This document shows, in pieces, positions 8,286 to 15,906 of a DNA stretch of 48,697 nt. The notes below the pieces were generated by a model that had not been told where the DNA came from, did not search any database, and saw only the letters and a program-made list of their open reading frames with translations. The first letter of the stretch is position 1. Every line of letters begins with the position of its first letter. The translations under genes were made by a program, and so were the position numbers. Source of the stretch: a bacterium (GTDB lineage Archaea > Nanoarchaeota > Nanoarchaeia > Woesearchaeales > UBA10216); contig JAAGZO010001050.1 of NCBI GenBank assembly GCA_024206195.1, positions 1 to 48,697 on the forward strand. The letters are read 5' to 3'.

Positions 8286-8286
8286 A

Positions 8287-8517
8287 TTACTTACCTCCAT
8301 TTTCAATGATATCAAGAGAGTCAGTATCAAATACTACAAATTCACTATGCTCTGTATACACAGTGCCTTTTTCCATTTTGATCACTGGACTGCCTACAGT
8401 TTCTAATGCTTTTATTTGTTCTTGTAATTCTTTGATACGAACTAAATTGAACACACTTGTAGAAATTGAAATAATAAAAGCAATAAGTAATATCATGATT
8501 CTATCTAAATTTGTCAT
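8287..8517 (-). CDS. Membrane-anchored coiled-coil protein, 76 aa
   Basis: A transmembrane segment at about residues 7-26 (IMILLIAFIISISTSVFNLV) is followed by a short coiled coil (RIKELQEQIKALE) and an acidic tail. The start ATG overlaps the end of the next upstream gene, and GGGTGATAAG serves as its ribosome site. Function unknown. Confidence 0.7.
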   Translation of the reverse strand: MTNLDRIMILLIAFIISISTSVFNLVRIKELQEQIKALETVGSPVIKMEKGTVYTEHSEFVVFDTDSLDIIENGGK

Positions 8518-8720
8518 CTTATCACCCTTACCCTTTTGCTACCACAGTTGCTACATATCCAAGTACCCATGAATGCTCCTAATAATCCCCAGATTGGCAC
8601 CCATAGTCCAAAAGTACATAGCACAAGTAATAAGTGCAATATATGATTTGGTCTTTCCTTTTCCAATTTTGTCTTTCTATCACATGTTTTACAATATCCT
8701 GGTTTAATTTGTTGTCCCAT
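8514..8720 (-). CDS. Zinc-ribbon membrane protein, 68 aa
   Basis: CKTC near the N-terminus and CSNCGSKRVRV near the C-terminus could form one zinc ribbon folded around a hydrophobic hairpin (ILHLLLVLCTFGLWVPIWGLLGAFMG, about residues 27-52). GGAGG precedes the ATG by 8 bases. LITAF-like or zinc-ribbon membrane proteins have a similar layout, but the family is not certain. Early operon, unknown function. Confidence 0.7.
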   Translation of the reverse strand: MGQQIKPGYCKTCDRKTKLEKERPNHILHLLLVLCTFGLWVPIWGLLGAFMGTWICSNCGSKRVRVIR

Positions 8721-8723
8721 TGT

Positions 8724-9068
8724 TCAATCCTCCATAGATTGTTTATAAAATGTTTCTGCCTCCATAGGCCAATCATCATCTTCACACTCATATATTTTAC
8801 TTGTTGGATTACTTACAATCCAATCAATTAAATCTGACTCATCTGATTCCTCTGGCATCCATTCAGACTCAATAGCTTGGTATACTATGTCGTCTGAACC
8901 AAGTGTCTGGCTTGTCTTCCAGATCATAGGATAGATACCTTGAGCCGGATATTTTCTGCCTCTCTTTAATTGAAAGCGGATATCTCTCAATTCACCTTTT
9001 AGTGTTTTATCCAGTGGCTTTATGCCACCAATGCTAGCAAGCCATATCTGGAATGTTATTTTGGTCAC
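8724..9068 (-). CDS. Acidic small protein, 114 aa, GTG start
   Basis: The frame opens with GTG at 9068 and no in-frame ATG lies near the start, so GTG is the likely initiator. It overlaps the preceding zinc-finger gene by 35 bp. The product is Trp- and acid-rich in its C-terminal half (SEWMPEESDESDLIDW) and has no cysteine pairs. I do not recognise it. Strongly acidic early phage proteins sometimes mimic DNA, but nothing here proves that. Confidence 0.6.
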   Translation of the reverse strand: MTKITFQIWLASIGGIKPLDKTLKGELRDIRFQLKRGRKYPAQGIYPMIWKTSQTLGSDDIVYQAIESEWMPEESDESDLIDWIVSNPTSKIYECEDDDWPMEAETFYKQSMED

Positions 9069-9210
9069 GATTTATTCCACGAGTAATTGGAGTATTATCT
9101 CTCAATATTTGTCTGTGACAACTATTACAAATAGCATCCAAATATTCATCTTCCTCACCTCTGTTTTCCTCTTCAAACTCTTCATAGCACATTGCGCATG
9201 TTTTAACCAT
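9034..9210 (-). CDS. Small zinc-finger protein, 58 aa
   Basis: Starting at MVKTC (9210) gives a GAGG about nine bases upstream and an overlap with the previous stop. The longer frame with two earlier ATGs lacks a ribosome site. CAMC and CNSCH form a likely zinc finger around an acidic loop (EEFEEENRGEEDEY). HNH-like folds start this way, but the rest is missing. Function unknown. Confidence 0.6.
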   Translation of the reverse strand: MVKTCAMCYEEFEEENRGEEDEYLDAICNSCHRQILRDNTPITRGINRDQNNIPDMAC

Positions 9211-9445
9211 CAGCATGATCCTCATATTTATAAGTTAATTCCCAAACATAACGTTCAATTATATCTCTATTGATTCCAGTCCAATCAGATCTATTGTTCA
9301 TAGCCTTCTTGTACTTACGCAAGTACTCCAATTTTTCTGGTGCACTTCTTTTTGCTAACAATGATTCATTAATACAATGTTTTTCATCTGTAGTATTCCA
9401 TGTTTCATTATGCTTTCTTGATCTTTCTGAATTTGTCATTGCCAT
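9203..9445 (-). CDS. Hypothetical 80-aa protein
   Basis: It begins MAMTNSERSRKH after GGAGGTGTGATAA, a good ribosome site. It is helical and charged (KLEYLRKYKKAMNNRSDW) with no transmembrane segment. It lies in the minus operon between two Cys-pair proteins. I do not recognise it. Confidence 0.65.
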   Translation of the reverse strand: MAMTNSERSRKHNETWNTTDEKHCINESLLAKRSAPEKLEYLRKYKKAMNNRSDWTGINRDIIERYVWELTYKYEDHADG

Positions 9446-9448
9446 TTA

Positions 9449-9673
9449 TCACACCTCCTTTAATTCTTTTAAAAATTGTTTTACTTCTATTATTGCACTG
9501 GCTGATATTCTAACATCATCATCATCTATCAATTTGAGATAATAAATTGCTTTCTTATATTTCTTTTGTATAGATTTTAATTGATCATAAGTAGCCTTTG
9601 CCATCATACCACTACAATCTTTGCATACATTATCTATTTCTTTTAATTCATTACAGATATAACACCTCATCAT
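9449..9673 (-). CDS. Zinc-finger plus coiled-coil protein, 74 aa
   Basis: N-terminal CYIC...CKDC forms a probable zinc finger. It is followed by two helices (YDQLKSIQKKYKKAIYYLKL and IIEVKQFLKELKEV). It starts ATGATG at 9673-9670 after AAAAGGAGTGA, overlapping the primase stop, so it is coupled to the primase-helicase. It could be a small primase or helicase partner; this is inferred from position only. Confidence 0.65.
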   Translation of the reverse strand: MMRCYICNELKEIDNVCKDCSGMMAKATYDQLKSIQKKYKKAIYYLKLIDDDDVRISASAIIEVKQFLKELKEV

Positions 9674-12477
9674 TCACTCCTTTTAATTACTTTCCAGTTA
9701 ACACCCAATGTTTTCTTGCCTCTTATAAATTTGTATTCACCAGAGATTGTATCTTTCATCCCAAGTAAATATCTACCCATTGTCTTTGTACTTTGTAATA
9801 CTTTCTCTCCAAATGCTTCTGTTATTGCATGCTTCAATTCTTTCCCATCCCCGTTGAATGAGCTATTATCACTGCCTATACCAGAGCATACATCCAGTAT
9901 ATCTCTTGTTTTAAAATCATTTTCTTCAAACTCATTATATAGAGATTTCATCAAGTCACTCTTAGCAATGGTTTCATCATCATCAAAAGTGTTCTGTTGG
10001 AATATCTCTAATAAATCATGATTACTTATTTTCAGTAGTGGCTTTCTAACAAAATTGTCCCAACTTTTGAATCTACTTTCTTGTTCAAATTTGACATCTT
10101 GTAATTCCTTGCCTACAATAACAAGAGATAGCACAGCGCTGATAATCTTCTTTCTGTTACTCCTTACCCACTCTCCAATATTGCGTCTCTTGAACACTAT
10201 GTTTTCTGGTCTTTCTGTATCTGGAGTAATTCTGATTGGCATAATTCTTGTAGCAAAGTCACCTACAAAGCGGATATTGTTTCCAGTAAAGAGCCAGAGT
10301 ACATTTGCTGGCACTTCTTCTGTTTCATTCTCTCCAAGTTTCCTCCTGGAGTAAGTGCTACTGGTCATAGCCTTGGCCAACTCATCACTCTTTATAGTTG
10401 AACCCTTTTTAATATTATCAAAGAGTACACAACTGTGTCCCTCTCTCAATATTGCTAGCATATGCTTACCCAATTCGTCATCGTTGTCACTCCATGAGGT
10501 AGCAGCTACTGGCCTATTGTATATTGAATAGTTTATCAATTGTGCTAGGGTTGTCTTACCGCTGCTTTGCTTTGGAGATACTATGGCAAAACCTGGAAAG
10601 CCCTCATCCCCTGATATGTATGGTCTCTGGATAGCAGTCATTAGTGCTGCCACAGCTGCTGTTCTGTCAAGATCAGAAGCAAAAGGGAATTCATCAAACA
10701 CTTCATTACATAAGTAATCATATGCTTCTTTTGGTTCCATTTTGATTAGTTTTAATTTGTGATGTAAATATGCAAATAATCCTGTCTTCTCATCATATCC
10801 ATTCTTCTGAACAAGTTTCCAATTATTGTCAATAAAAGGATGCTCAACCAGTCCAGTCAAGGGTTTCCACTTTATGTTATACATTCTTGGAACTGTAGCA
10901 AGTATGCTCTCAGGACAGATCATAGATTTGCCATTATCAGCTACAAATATACAATCCTGTTCAACTCTGTTTCTCAATATCCCTATAGGCTTAATAATAT
11001 TATGAACAATGGGCATATCTGGATAGTCCTCACCTAAAGCTGTTTTATGGATTACTTGTCTTACTGTCTTGGGCTGACCCATACCTATAACAGAGAGAGT
11101 ATTTCCAATCATGAATACTTGTGGTTCCTTATCACTATTGGATAAAAGGTTTGCAATTGAATTGGTTACTTCTCCATGATTATCATTACATAACATTATT
11201 TCTGTTATTCCTCTTGCTTCTCTCTCTTTTGTTTTTATCTGTTTTGCTATCTCTGCTATATCTTTGGCTTGTTCTTCCTTTGCTATCTTTATTGTTGCGC
11301 TGATAGCTCTGGATCCAACATGCAATTTCTTATCAATTATTTGTATAATATTTTTTAAATCAATGGGATCAAAATTAAGTACCTTTTTAGCAAAGTCCAT
11401 TTGTACTACTGATTCATGAGTCTTATCAATCCATTCCATTACTTCTTCAAAGGTAGGATTATTTACAATATCAACAGCACTCTTAACACTTCTCCCAATA
11501 TCATCAAATCTGGTTTGCCAATCCTCCAACCGCTGTGAGTCTGTCACACCTCTCTTTGCTGAGTTCATAGCTCCTTCAAGCATTTGTTGTACTGTATTTG
11601 GTGGAACTTTTCTATTGATAAGGGATAAGGCAAGTTTGTTTAATTCTTCATGATAGTTTTCATTAGTAAGGATTTTTTCCACCCCAGATACTAGATCATA
11701 TTGTTCATTACCACGTCTGGTGGTGCTTTTACTTATGGGTTGAGATAAGCCACTATTTATAATGTTGTCTGGCTTCCATTTTAAAGGGCCATCATTCTCT
11801 ATATATTCCAGGAACTGATCTTCAGGTATGGGATCTTCAGCACCTTCACAAATTCTTTTTTGAGTATAGATAGGTTGGGTACAAGTAAATACAGAATCAT
11901 CTATGATATTGCCCCATCCCTTTTCTTTATTGTATGCCTTTGCCCATGCCCTTATATCCATATTAAATACTGGCTCTTCAAGCCAAAAGAATAAGTGGCA
12001 CTTCATCTCATCATTAGCAGTAGTTAAATCACTTGAAGCGGAAAATTGTAGAATATAGTCAGCATTATGGAAGGGCTCAGGTAAGTGATTACTTACAAAA
12101 TCAGCAATACATTCTCCCTTTTCTAGCATATATCCATCTATATCAAAACAAACACATTGAATTTTTCTATCTTTAATGGTAGGAGCAAGACCATCTTTTC
12201 CATCTTCTCTTTTCCTTCTTACTAATTTTTTCAGATCTGTTCCTTCAATAAATCCTCCATGGATCATAAAAACTGGATGCTTTTGATTCTCTTCTAATAT
12301 CTCGAAAACATTTTTCAGATTACTTACTGGAATTTCAAATCCCTTAAAAAACTTTCCAGCTTCATATCCAGATTCTTTTTTCCATCCTCCATTTTCGTAT
12401 TCGTAAGAATATATTTTTGTAGCTATTTCCCCATTATAGGGCATTAAAAAATTTAAAACCTCTTTCCTACCTTCCAT
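9670..12477 (-). CDS. Primase-helicase (AEP-like primase fused to an ATPase)
   Basis: The 935-aa protein has an N-terminal part with CVCFDIDGYM near residue 115, like the DxD motif of archaeo-eukaryotic primases, and an MKCHLFFWL motif that could be the catalytic His strand. The C-terminal third is an ATPase: Walker A SPKQSSGKTT near residues 634-643, Walker B SCVLFDNIK and a sensor strand LWLFTGNN. It would prime and unwind the phage chromosome. The start at 12477 was chosen over an ATG seven codons earlier because ATAGGAGATAAA precedes it. It lies next to the repeat-rich 12.5-kb region and is transcribed away from it. Confidence 0.8.
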   Translation of the reverse strand: MEGRKEVLNFLMPYNGEIATKIYSYEYENGGWKKESGYEAGKFFKGFEIPVSNLKNVFEILEENQKHPVFMIHGGFIEGTDLKKLVRRKREDGKDGLAPTIKDRKIQCVCFDIDGYMLEKGECIADFVSNHLPEPFHNADYILQFSASSDLTTANDEMKCHLFFWLEEPVFNMDIRAWAKAYNKEKGWGNIIDDSVFTCTQPIYTQKRICEGAEDPIPEDQFLEYIENDGPLKWKPDNIINSGLSQPISKSTTRRGNEQYDLVSGVEKILTNENYHEELNKLALSLINRKVPPNTVQQMLEGAMNSAKRGVTDSQRLEDWQTRFDDIGRSVKSAVDIVNNPTFEEVMEWIDKTHESVVQMDFAKKVLNFDPIDLKNIIQIIDKKLHVGSRAISATIKIAKEEQAKDIAEIAKQIKTKEREARGITEIMLCNDNHGEVTNSIANLLSNSDKEPQVFMIGNTLSVIGMGQPKTVRQVIHKTALGEDYPDMPIVHNIIKPIGILRNRVEQDCIFVADNGKSMICPESILATVPRMYNIKWKPLTGLVEHPFIDNNWKLVQKNGYDEKTGLFAYLHHKLKLIKMEPKEAYDYLCNEVFDEFPFASDLDRTAAVAALMTAIQRPYISGDEGFPGFAIVSPKQSSGKTTLAQLINYSIYNRPVAATSWSDNDDELGKHMLAILREGHSCVLFDNIKKGSTIKSDELAKAMTSSTYSRRKLGENETEEVPANVLWLFTGNNIRFVGDFATRIMPIRITPDTERPENIVFKRRNIGEWVRSNRKKIISAVLSLVIVGKELQDVKFEQESRFKSWDNFVRKPLLKISNHDLLEIFQQNTFDDDETIAKSDLMKSLYNEFEENDFKTRDILDVCSGIGSDNSSFNGDGKELKHAITEAFGEKVLQSTKTMGRYLLGMKDTISGEYKFIRGKKTLGVNWKVIKRSE

Positions 12478-12545
12478 TTTATCTCCTATTTTAATCATAT
12501 ATAGTTATGTATAATTATGTTTAGTTATATATAAATGGTAATTCT

Positions 12546-12586
12546 ATATAGTTATGCTTAATTATGCCTAATTATGCTTAATTATG
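12546..12586 (+). repeat. 10-bp phased tandem repeats (TAATTAT core)
   Basis: GCTTAATTAT, GCCTAATTAT and GCTTAATTAT follow each other at 12556, 12566 and 12576 with exact 10-bp spacing, preceded by the weaker copy ATATAGTTAT at 12546. A second group with the same period, GTATAATTAT and GTTTAGTTAT, lies at 12509-12528. Sites on one helix face suggest cooperative protein binding or DNA bending. Confidence 0.75.
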
Positions 12587-12688
12587 GGCTTGAAATATCC
12601 TCTATAAGCGTGGATCTCTTATAACCTCTATATATAAGGGTCTAAGGGATATAGACGGCTTATAACGGTGCTATATAAGGCTTTTAAA
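12587..12688 (+). repeat. Shared intergenic module, copy A
   Basis: In order: GGCTTGAAATATCC (12587), GGATCT (12612), TATATAAGGG (12631) and GGCTTTTAAA (12679). The same four blocks occur at 16425-16523 in the same order and orientation, with nearly equal offsets (0/25/44/92 against 0/18/46/90 bases). Confidence 0.7.
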
Positions 12689-12808
12689 GATATCCTTTCC
12701 TTTATATACTTTAAATCTAGGTAAAAGGGAACTAAAAAATTGATTATTTTTGATACATAACTGCCTGTTTTTATTAGGTTATAATTTCAATAAAAATACA
12801 TAAAAATG

Positions 12809-12837
12809 TTTACTTTAAAAGCTACCAGGCGTATAAT
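12809..12837 (+). promoter_or_regulatory. Promoter for the rightward small-gene operon
   Basis: TTTACT (12809-12814), a 17-bp spacer and TATAAT (12832-12837). The first gene starts at 12881 behind AAAAGGAGATAAAA. Confidence 0.65.
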
Positions 12838-12880
12838 GTTATTAAAGATTGAGACGGTAACTAACTAAAAGGAGATAAAA

Positions 12881-13069
12881 ATGGGGAAATTATACGAAGG
12901 GGATAGAGTAAGACTAAGAAAGGGAACAGAGGTTTTTAAGATAGTTAGAGTTATGAAAAGAAAGGGCGTAGAATTAACTAGAAACGGCCATAGAGATAAA
13001 ACGACTCGTTATTATAATTTAGGAACAGACGGAGTTTTTTATACTAGAAACGAATTAGAGAGAGTTTAA
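12881..13069 (+). CDS. Small KOW/SH3-like protein, 62 aa (paralogue 1)
   Basis: It begins MGKLYEGDRVRLRKGTEV and continues as a basic, beta-rich protein ending YYNLGTDGVFYTRNELERV. The GDRVRL opening resembles KOW-like small barrels. It is related to the next gene (MGK...GD+VRL...KI...GV+.R.N.L). AAAAGGAGATAAAA precedes it. It is the first rightward gene. Role unknown; nucleic-acid binding is possible. Confidence 0.7.
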   Translation: MGKLYEGDRVRLRKGTEVFKIVRVMKRKGVELTRNGHRDKTTRYYNLGTDGVFYTRNELERV

Positions 13070-13082
13070 AAAGGAGATTAAA

Positions 13083-13235
13083 ATGGGAAAAATATTAAGG
13101 GTAGGGGATAAGGTAAGATTAGATAAAAATGGAAGAATTACAAAAATAATAGATATACATATAGAAGGAAAAATTAAATTTTACGAAATTAAAAAGGGTG
13201 TTTATATTAGAGCGAATAGACTAACTAAGATATAA
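13083..13235 (+). CDS. Small KOW/SH3-like protein, 50 aa (paralogue 2)
   Basis: A short ORF from ATG at 13083 to TAA at 13235, starting MGKILRVGDKVRLDKNGRI and ending VYIRANRLTKI. AAAAGGAGATTAAA precedes it, the same leader as its neighbours. It looks like a shortened copy of the 62-aa protein upstream and is basic and beta-rich. Function unknown. Confidence 0.7.
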   Translation: MGKILRVGDKVRLDKNGRITKIIDIHIEGKIKFYEIKKGVYIRANRLTKI

Positions 13236-13253
13236 TTTAAAAGGAGATTAAAA

Positions 13254-13538
13254 ATGGAAATAACTAGAAATGAATTAAGAGAGATTTTAAAAATTAGCCA
13301 GGCGTACGACGAAAAATATTTAGATACTTTTTTCCGAAAAAACCTCATAGATTATAAAGTATTAGGAATTAAAAACGGACATATCGAAATAGCTCTTTTA
13401 CTTTTTATAGACGGGGAAAACGAATATTCCATTACAGAATTTTATATCCCTATAGGAAAAGGAGAATTTGCCGAGACAGCTGATTATTATTCTACAGATA
13501 AAGACGAAGCAAAAGAAGAATTTAACACTTATAGATAA
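13254..13538 (+). CDS. Hypothetical 94-aa protein
   Basis: It begins MEITRNELREILKISQAY, a helical N-terminus, followed by a beta part (IKNGHIEIALLLFIDGENEYSI) and an acidic tail. AAAAGGAGATTAAAA precedes the ATG. It carries no known motif and sits in the evenly spaced first rightward operon. Confidence 0.65.
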   Translation: MEITRNELREILKISQAYDEKYLDTFFRKNLIDYKVLGIKNGHIEIALLLFIDGENEYSITEFYIPIGKGEFAETADYYSTDKDEAKEEFNTYR

Positions 13539-13550
13539 AAGGAGAATAAA

Positions 13551-13895
13551 ATGAATAAAGCCCAAAAAAGAGAAATTAAAAAGAAGGTCAAAAGTATAAT
13601 AGAAGATAAAAGAATAGGCAGCGTAAGATTCATAAGCATAGGAGTAAAGCCAGAAGGAAATAGATACATAGATACCATAGTAGAAGCAGTAACAGTAGAA
13701 GACGATACATACCAACCACCCCTTACTAAGGCTGGAAATTTTAGAGCTTATATACAAAGAATTATAGACTCCGCGATTATTTTAGAAGTAGACCAGGTAT
13801 TTGAAGACGAAGGTCATCCAGAAACTTTTGACCAGCAGAATCAATTTTTATGGGAAGGAAATAATACAAAATATAAACAAGAGAAAAGATTTTAA
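13551..13895 (+). CDS. Hypothetical 114-aa protein
   Basis: The N-terminus is basic and helical (MNKAQKREIKKKVKSIIEDK). A beta-rich middle follows (FISIGVKPEGNRYIDTIVEAVTVE), then an acidic, Gln-rich tail. AAAAGGAGAATAAA precedes it. I do not recognise the family. Confidence 0.65.
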   Translation: MNKAQKREIKKKVKSIIEDKRIGSVRFISIGVKPEGNRYIDTIVEAVTVEDDTYQPPLTKAGNFRAYIQRIIDSAIILEVDQVFEDEGHPETFDQQNQFLWEGNNTKYKQEKRF

Positions 13896-13920
13896 ACCTT
13901 TAACAGATAGGAGAAAAATT

Positions 13921-14094
13921 ATGAGTACAGAATTAAAAGCAGTAACAGAAGTATCAGTTGAGAACAGAGACAGATATGACACAGGCTATCACACAGCCAA
14001 AGGAGTTTTTGAGGCTGCTCTCATGTTTGTTCTAAAATTAATTGGCCTATTAGTAGCAGTCATAGTAGTGCTTATATTCATAGGAAAAGCCTAA
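13921..14094 (+). CDS. Single-pass membrane protein, 57 aa
   Basis: The start MSTELKAV at 13921 was chosen because GATAGGAGAAAAATT precedes it; the longer frame begins inside the upstream gene. The last 25 residues are hydrophobic (ALMFVLKLIGLLVAVIVVLIF), giving a C-terminal membrane anchor with the charged N-terminus probably cytoplasmic. Function unknown. Confidence 0.7.
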   Translation: MSTELKAVTEVSVENRDRYDTGYHTAKGVFEAALMFVLKLIGLLVAVIVVLIFIGKA

Positions 14095-14122
14095 CAAAAA
14101 CCTTTAGCCATAGGAGAATAAC

Positions 14123-14365
14123 ATGTCACAGAAAAAGAGTAGATTTACAGAGGAAAGAAACCAAGCCAAGAAAATAGTAAAAGAAATTAAAAGAAAGATT
14201 AAACAGTTAAGCCGAATGGAATCTATGAGCATTCTATATTGTGATAAACTATTCCTGTCTGTTTCCTTACACCTTATAGAACAGACGCTAAAAGTATGGG
14301 TTGATAATAGCAGAATATTAAGAACTCTTAACCCTAAAAAGGAAGATACAGATGAACATATATGA
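14123..14365 (+). CDS. Basic helical protein, 80 aa
   Basis: It begins MSQKKSRFTEERNQAKKIV and is Lys/Arg-rich and helical throughout, with no cysteine pair. TAGGAGAATAAC precedes it, and its end overlaps the next gene by 14 bp. Function unknown. Confidence 0.6.
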   Translation: MSQKKSRFTEERNQAKKIVKEIKRKIKQLSRMESMSILYCDKLFLSVSLHLIEQTLKVWVDNSRILRTLNPKKEDTDEHI

Positions 14366-14585
14366 TTCTTTAAGGTTTAAAGGAACTAATACAGATGGAA
14401 GAACTGTATTTATGGATGTAGATTACTACTCAAAAGAAGAGTTTAATCATGAAACTGTAATAAGGTTTACTTATAAAGGCAGAACAGTTTTCTATAGCTT
14501 TGCTACTAAATGGATTTTTGAAATAGATGCTAGTAGAAGGAAAACAATATTGTTCTATGAAGTAACATTAACCAGAGCACAATAG
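14352..14585 (+). CDS. Hypothetical 77-aa protein
   Basis: It begins MNIYDSLRFKGTNTDGRT and is beta-rich with many aromatics (VDYYSKEEF, FYSFATKWIF). It overlaps the previous ORF, with GGAAGATACAG serving as ribosome site. A stable hairpin follows seven bases after its stop. Confidence 0.6.
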   Translation: MNIYDSLRFKGTNTDGRTVFMDVDYYSKEEFNHETVIRFTYKGRTVFYSFATKWIFEIDASRRKTILFYEVTLTRAQ

Positions 14586-14591
14586 CTTAAC

Positions 14592-14616
14592 TGGGGAAGG
14601 TCAATGGCCTTCCCCA
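14592..14616 (+). promoter_or_regulatory. Stable RNA hairpin directly upstream of a ribosome site
   Basis: TGGGGAAGG (14592-14600), loop TCAATGG and CCTTCCCCA (14608-14616) form a 9-bp GC-rich stem in otherwise AT-rich DNA. No T-run follows. Instead CTAAGGAGATTAAAATG begins at once. An mRNA stabiliser or RNase-processing site is more likely than a terminator. A similar element lies at 18742-18765. Confidence 0.6.
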
Positions 14617-14630
14617 CTAAGGAGATTAAA

Positions 14631-14780
14631 ATGAAGACTATTAAAAGATCAGATATAAAAAGAGCAATTGCCTGGAATTGTTTAGAGTGTGGCTTCTTTA
14701 ATACCCAAGAGGAAAAAGAAACAGATGTTTTATTCTGCAGAATCTGCGGGACAGAACATGAAATTGAGGAGGAAGATTAA
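14631..14780 (+). CDS. Zinc-ribbon protein, 49 aa
   Basis: ATG at 14631 after TAAGGAGATTAAA, TAA at 14780. The product starts MKTIKRSDIKRA and contains CLEC and CRIC, which would bind one zinc in a short ribbon (WNCLECGFFN...LFCRICGTEHE), then an acidic end. Function unknown. It resembles the small Cys-pair proteins of the opposite early operon only in type. Confidence 0.7.
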   Translation: MKTIKRSDIKRAIAWNCLECGFFNTQEEKETDVLFCRICGTEHEIEEED

Positions 14781-14862
14781 ATTCAAATTTTTGTAGACTT
14801 ATCTATATAATAGGTTTAAAAAGGAACTTAAATACAATCTACTAACTTTTAAAGGAGAAAAG

Positions 14863-15054
14863 ATGGCAACTAAAAATTCAAACATTCAAAAATCCAAACA
14901 GGTTAAAATGAAAGCTCACTTTACTGAGAAAAGAAAAGCAGAATTAAAAGAACAGGAGTTCACCGGCCCCAATAGTCTAGCTGTTATGTGCGCAATCAAA
15001 AGTTTCATCTCAATAAACAACTATGTACTAAGAAGATTTATTTCAATTAATTAA
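14863..15054 (+). CDS. Basic hypothetical protein, 63 aa
   Basis: It begins MATKNSNIQKSKQVKMKAH and is Lys-rich, with a helical C-terminus (IKSFISINNYVLRRFISIN). TTTTAAAGGAGAAAAG precedes it. I do not recognise it. Confidence 0.55.
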   Translation: MATKNSNIQKSKQVKMKAHFTEKRKAELKEQEFTGPNSLAVMCAIKSFISINNYVLRRFISIN

Positions 15055-15069
15055 ATATCACATTTTAAC

Positions 15070-15098
15070 TTTACTTATTTAAAAGCATGGTTTATAAT
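15070..15098 (+). promoter_or_regulatory. Promoter for the Lys/Ala-rich gene
   Basis: TTTACT (15070-15075), a 17-bp spacer starting TATTTAAAAG and TATAAT (15093-15098). It is followed by a leader of about 40 bases and TTGGAGGATTTAAACATG. Confidence 0.7.
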
Positions 15099-15143
15099 GG
15101 AAGACATTAAACAAAAACCTTTAACAATTTGGAGGATTTAAAC

Positions 15144-15851
15144 ATGGAACCAAAAATACTAGTAGAAAAGAAAGACATTAAAATTGGAAAAGTAACAAAC
15201 CTGGTAATCAAAAGTAATGAAGCAAGGCTGAGTGGGATTAAAGCAATTAAACCTAAAAAGGGGATTGAAGCCATACCAGCGGTCAAAGCTGTTCCTGAAG
15301 TAGTAGGAATAAAAGATCCAAAGACAGGTAAGGTAACAACCAAGCATGTGCCCGCTATTAAAGCCAAGGCTGGAAAAGAAGGCAGAGATGCTGTACCTGG
15401 ATTTGTAACTGTTAGATTACTTGCTAAAACTAGGGAAGTTGCTGATGAAGTTATTGCCAGAATGAAAGATCAGGGATATACTCCAATGTCTATAGAAGCT
15501 GGGAAGTCTGGTTATGATTTTGCTGCTAAGTACAAAGTTGATATGGCATCTGATAATACAGCAACCTCTTCTATCAAACCTATAAGAGCAGCCTTCAAAA
15601 AAGCAAAGTCTCCAGCTGGTTATAATAAAGCAGGCCTGGATGCACTTAAAGCAACTCAGAAGGAAGAATTGGCCAAGAAAAAAGCAGATGCTAAAGCTAA
15701 GAAAGATGCTGAGAAAAAAGCAGCTAAGGATAAAAAAGTTGCTGAGAAGAAAACAACTGAGAAGAAAACAGCTGAAAAGAAAACAACAGAAAAGAAAAAT
15801 GGCAAAAGCTGGCCATCAAATAAAGATAAAGACGGTGGATTTGACGCCTAA
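15144..15851 (+). CDS. Lys/Ala-rich, histone-like-tailed protein, 235 aa
   Basis: The ATG at 15144 has GGAGGATTTAAAC upstream; a TTG five codons earlier is not needed. Residues 1-165 form a mixed domain with a Val/Pro/Ala/Lys-rich stretch (AIPAVKAVPEVVG...HVPAIKAKAG). From about 165 onward the chain is almost all Lys, Ala, Glu and Thr in short repeats (KKADAKAKKDAEKKAA, then TTEKK and TAEKK units), like bacterial histone H1-like or AlgP tails. The gene has its own promoter and terminator, so it is probably expressed alone and strongly. A DNA-compacting or nucleoid-binding role is inferred. Confidence 0.75.
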   Translation: MEPKILVEKKDIKIGKVTNLVIKSNEARLSGIKAIKPKKGIEAIPAVKAVPEVVGIKDPKTGKVTTKHVPAIKAKAGKEGRDAVPGFVTVRLLAKTREVADEVIARMKDQGYTPMSIEAGKSGYDFAAKYKVDMASDNTATSSIKPIRAAFKKAKSPAGYNKAGLDALKATQKEELAKKKADAKAKKDAEKKAAKDKKVAEKKTTEKKTAEKKTTEKKNGKSWPSNKDKDGGFDA

Positions 15852-15859
15852 TTAAACAC

Positions 15860-15893
15860 CTAGGTGGGAGTGAAATACCTCCTACCTAGTTTT
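15860..15893 (+). terminator. Intrinsic terminator after the Lys/Ala-rich gene
   Basis: CTAGGTGGGAG (15860-15870) pairs with CTCCTACCTAG (15879-15889) through one G-U pair, with an 8-nt loop, then TTTT. It lies 9 bp after the stop codon. Confidence 0.75.
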
Positions 15894-15906
15894 ATCAAAA
15901 TTTCAT

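Larger units (their letters stand above)
12478..12880. promoter_or_regulatory. Divergent control region and candidate replication origin
   Basis: These 403 gene-free bases separate the leftward primase operon from the rightward small-gene operon. They contain 10-bp phased TAATTAT-type repeats (about 12503-12586), a module at 12587-12688 shared with 16425-16523, and a promoter at 12809-12837. The region is extremely AT-rich. Iterated sites, AT-rich DNA and adjacency to the primase-helicase suit an origin; direct proof is absent. Confidence 0.6.

Noticed and set aside
15107..15367. Hydrophobic 86-aa minus-strand ORF opposite the Lys/Ala-rich gene
   Set aside because: It is antisense to a well-supported gene. 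Its hydrophobicity comes from complementing Lys/Ala/Val codons.
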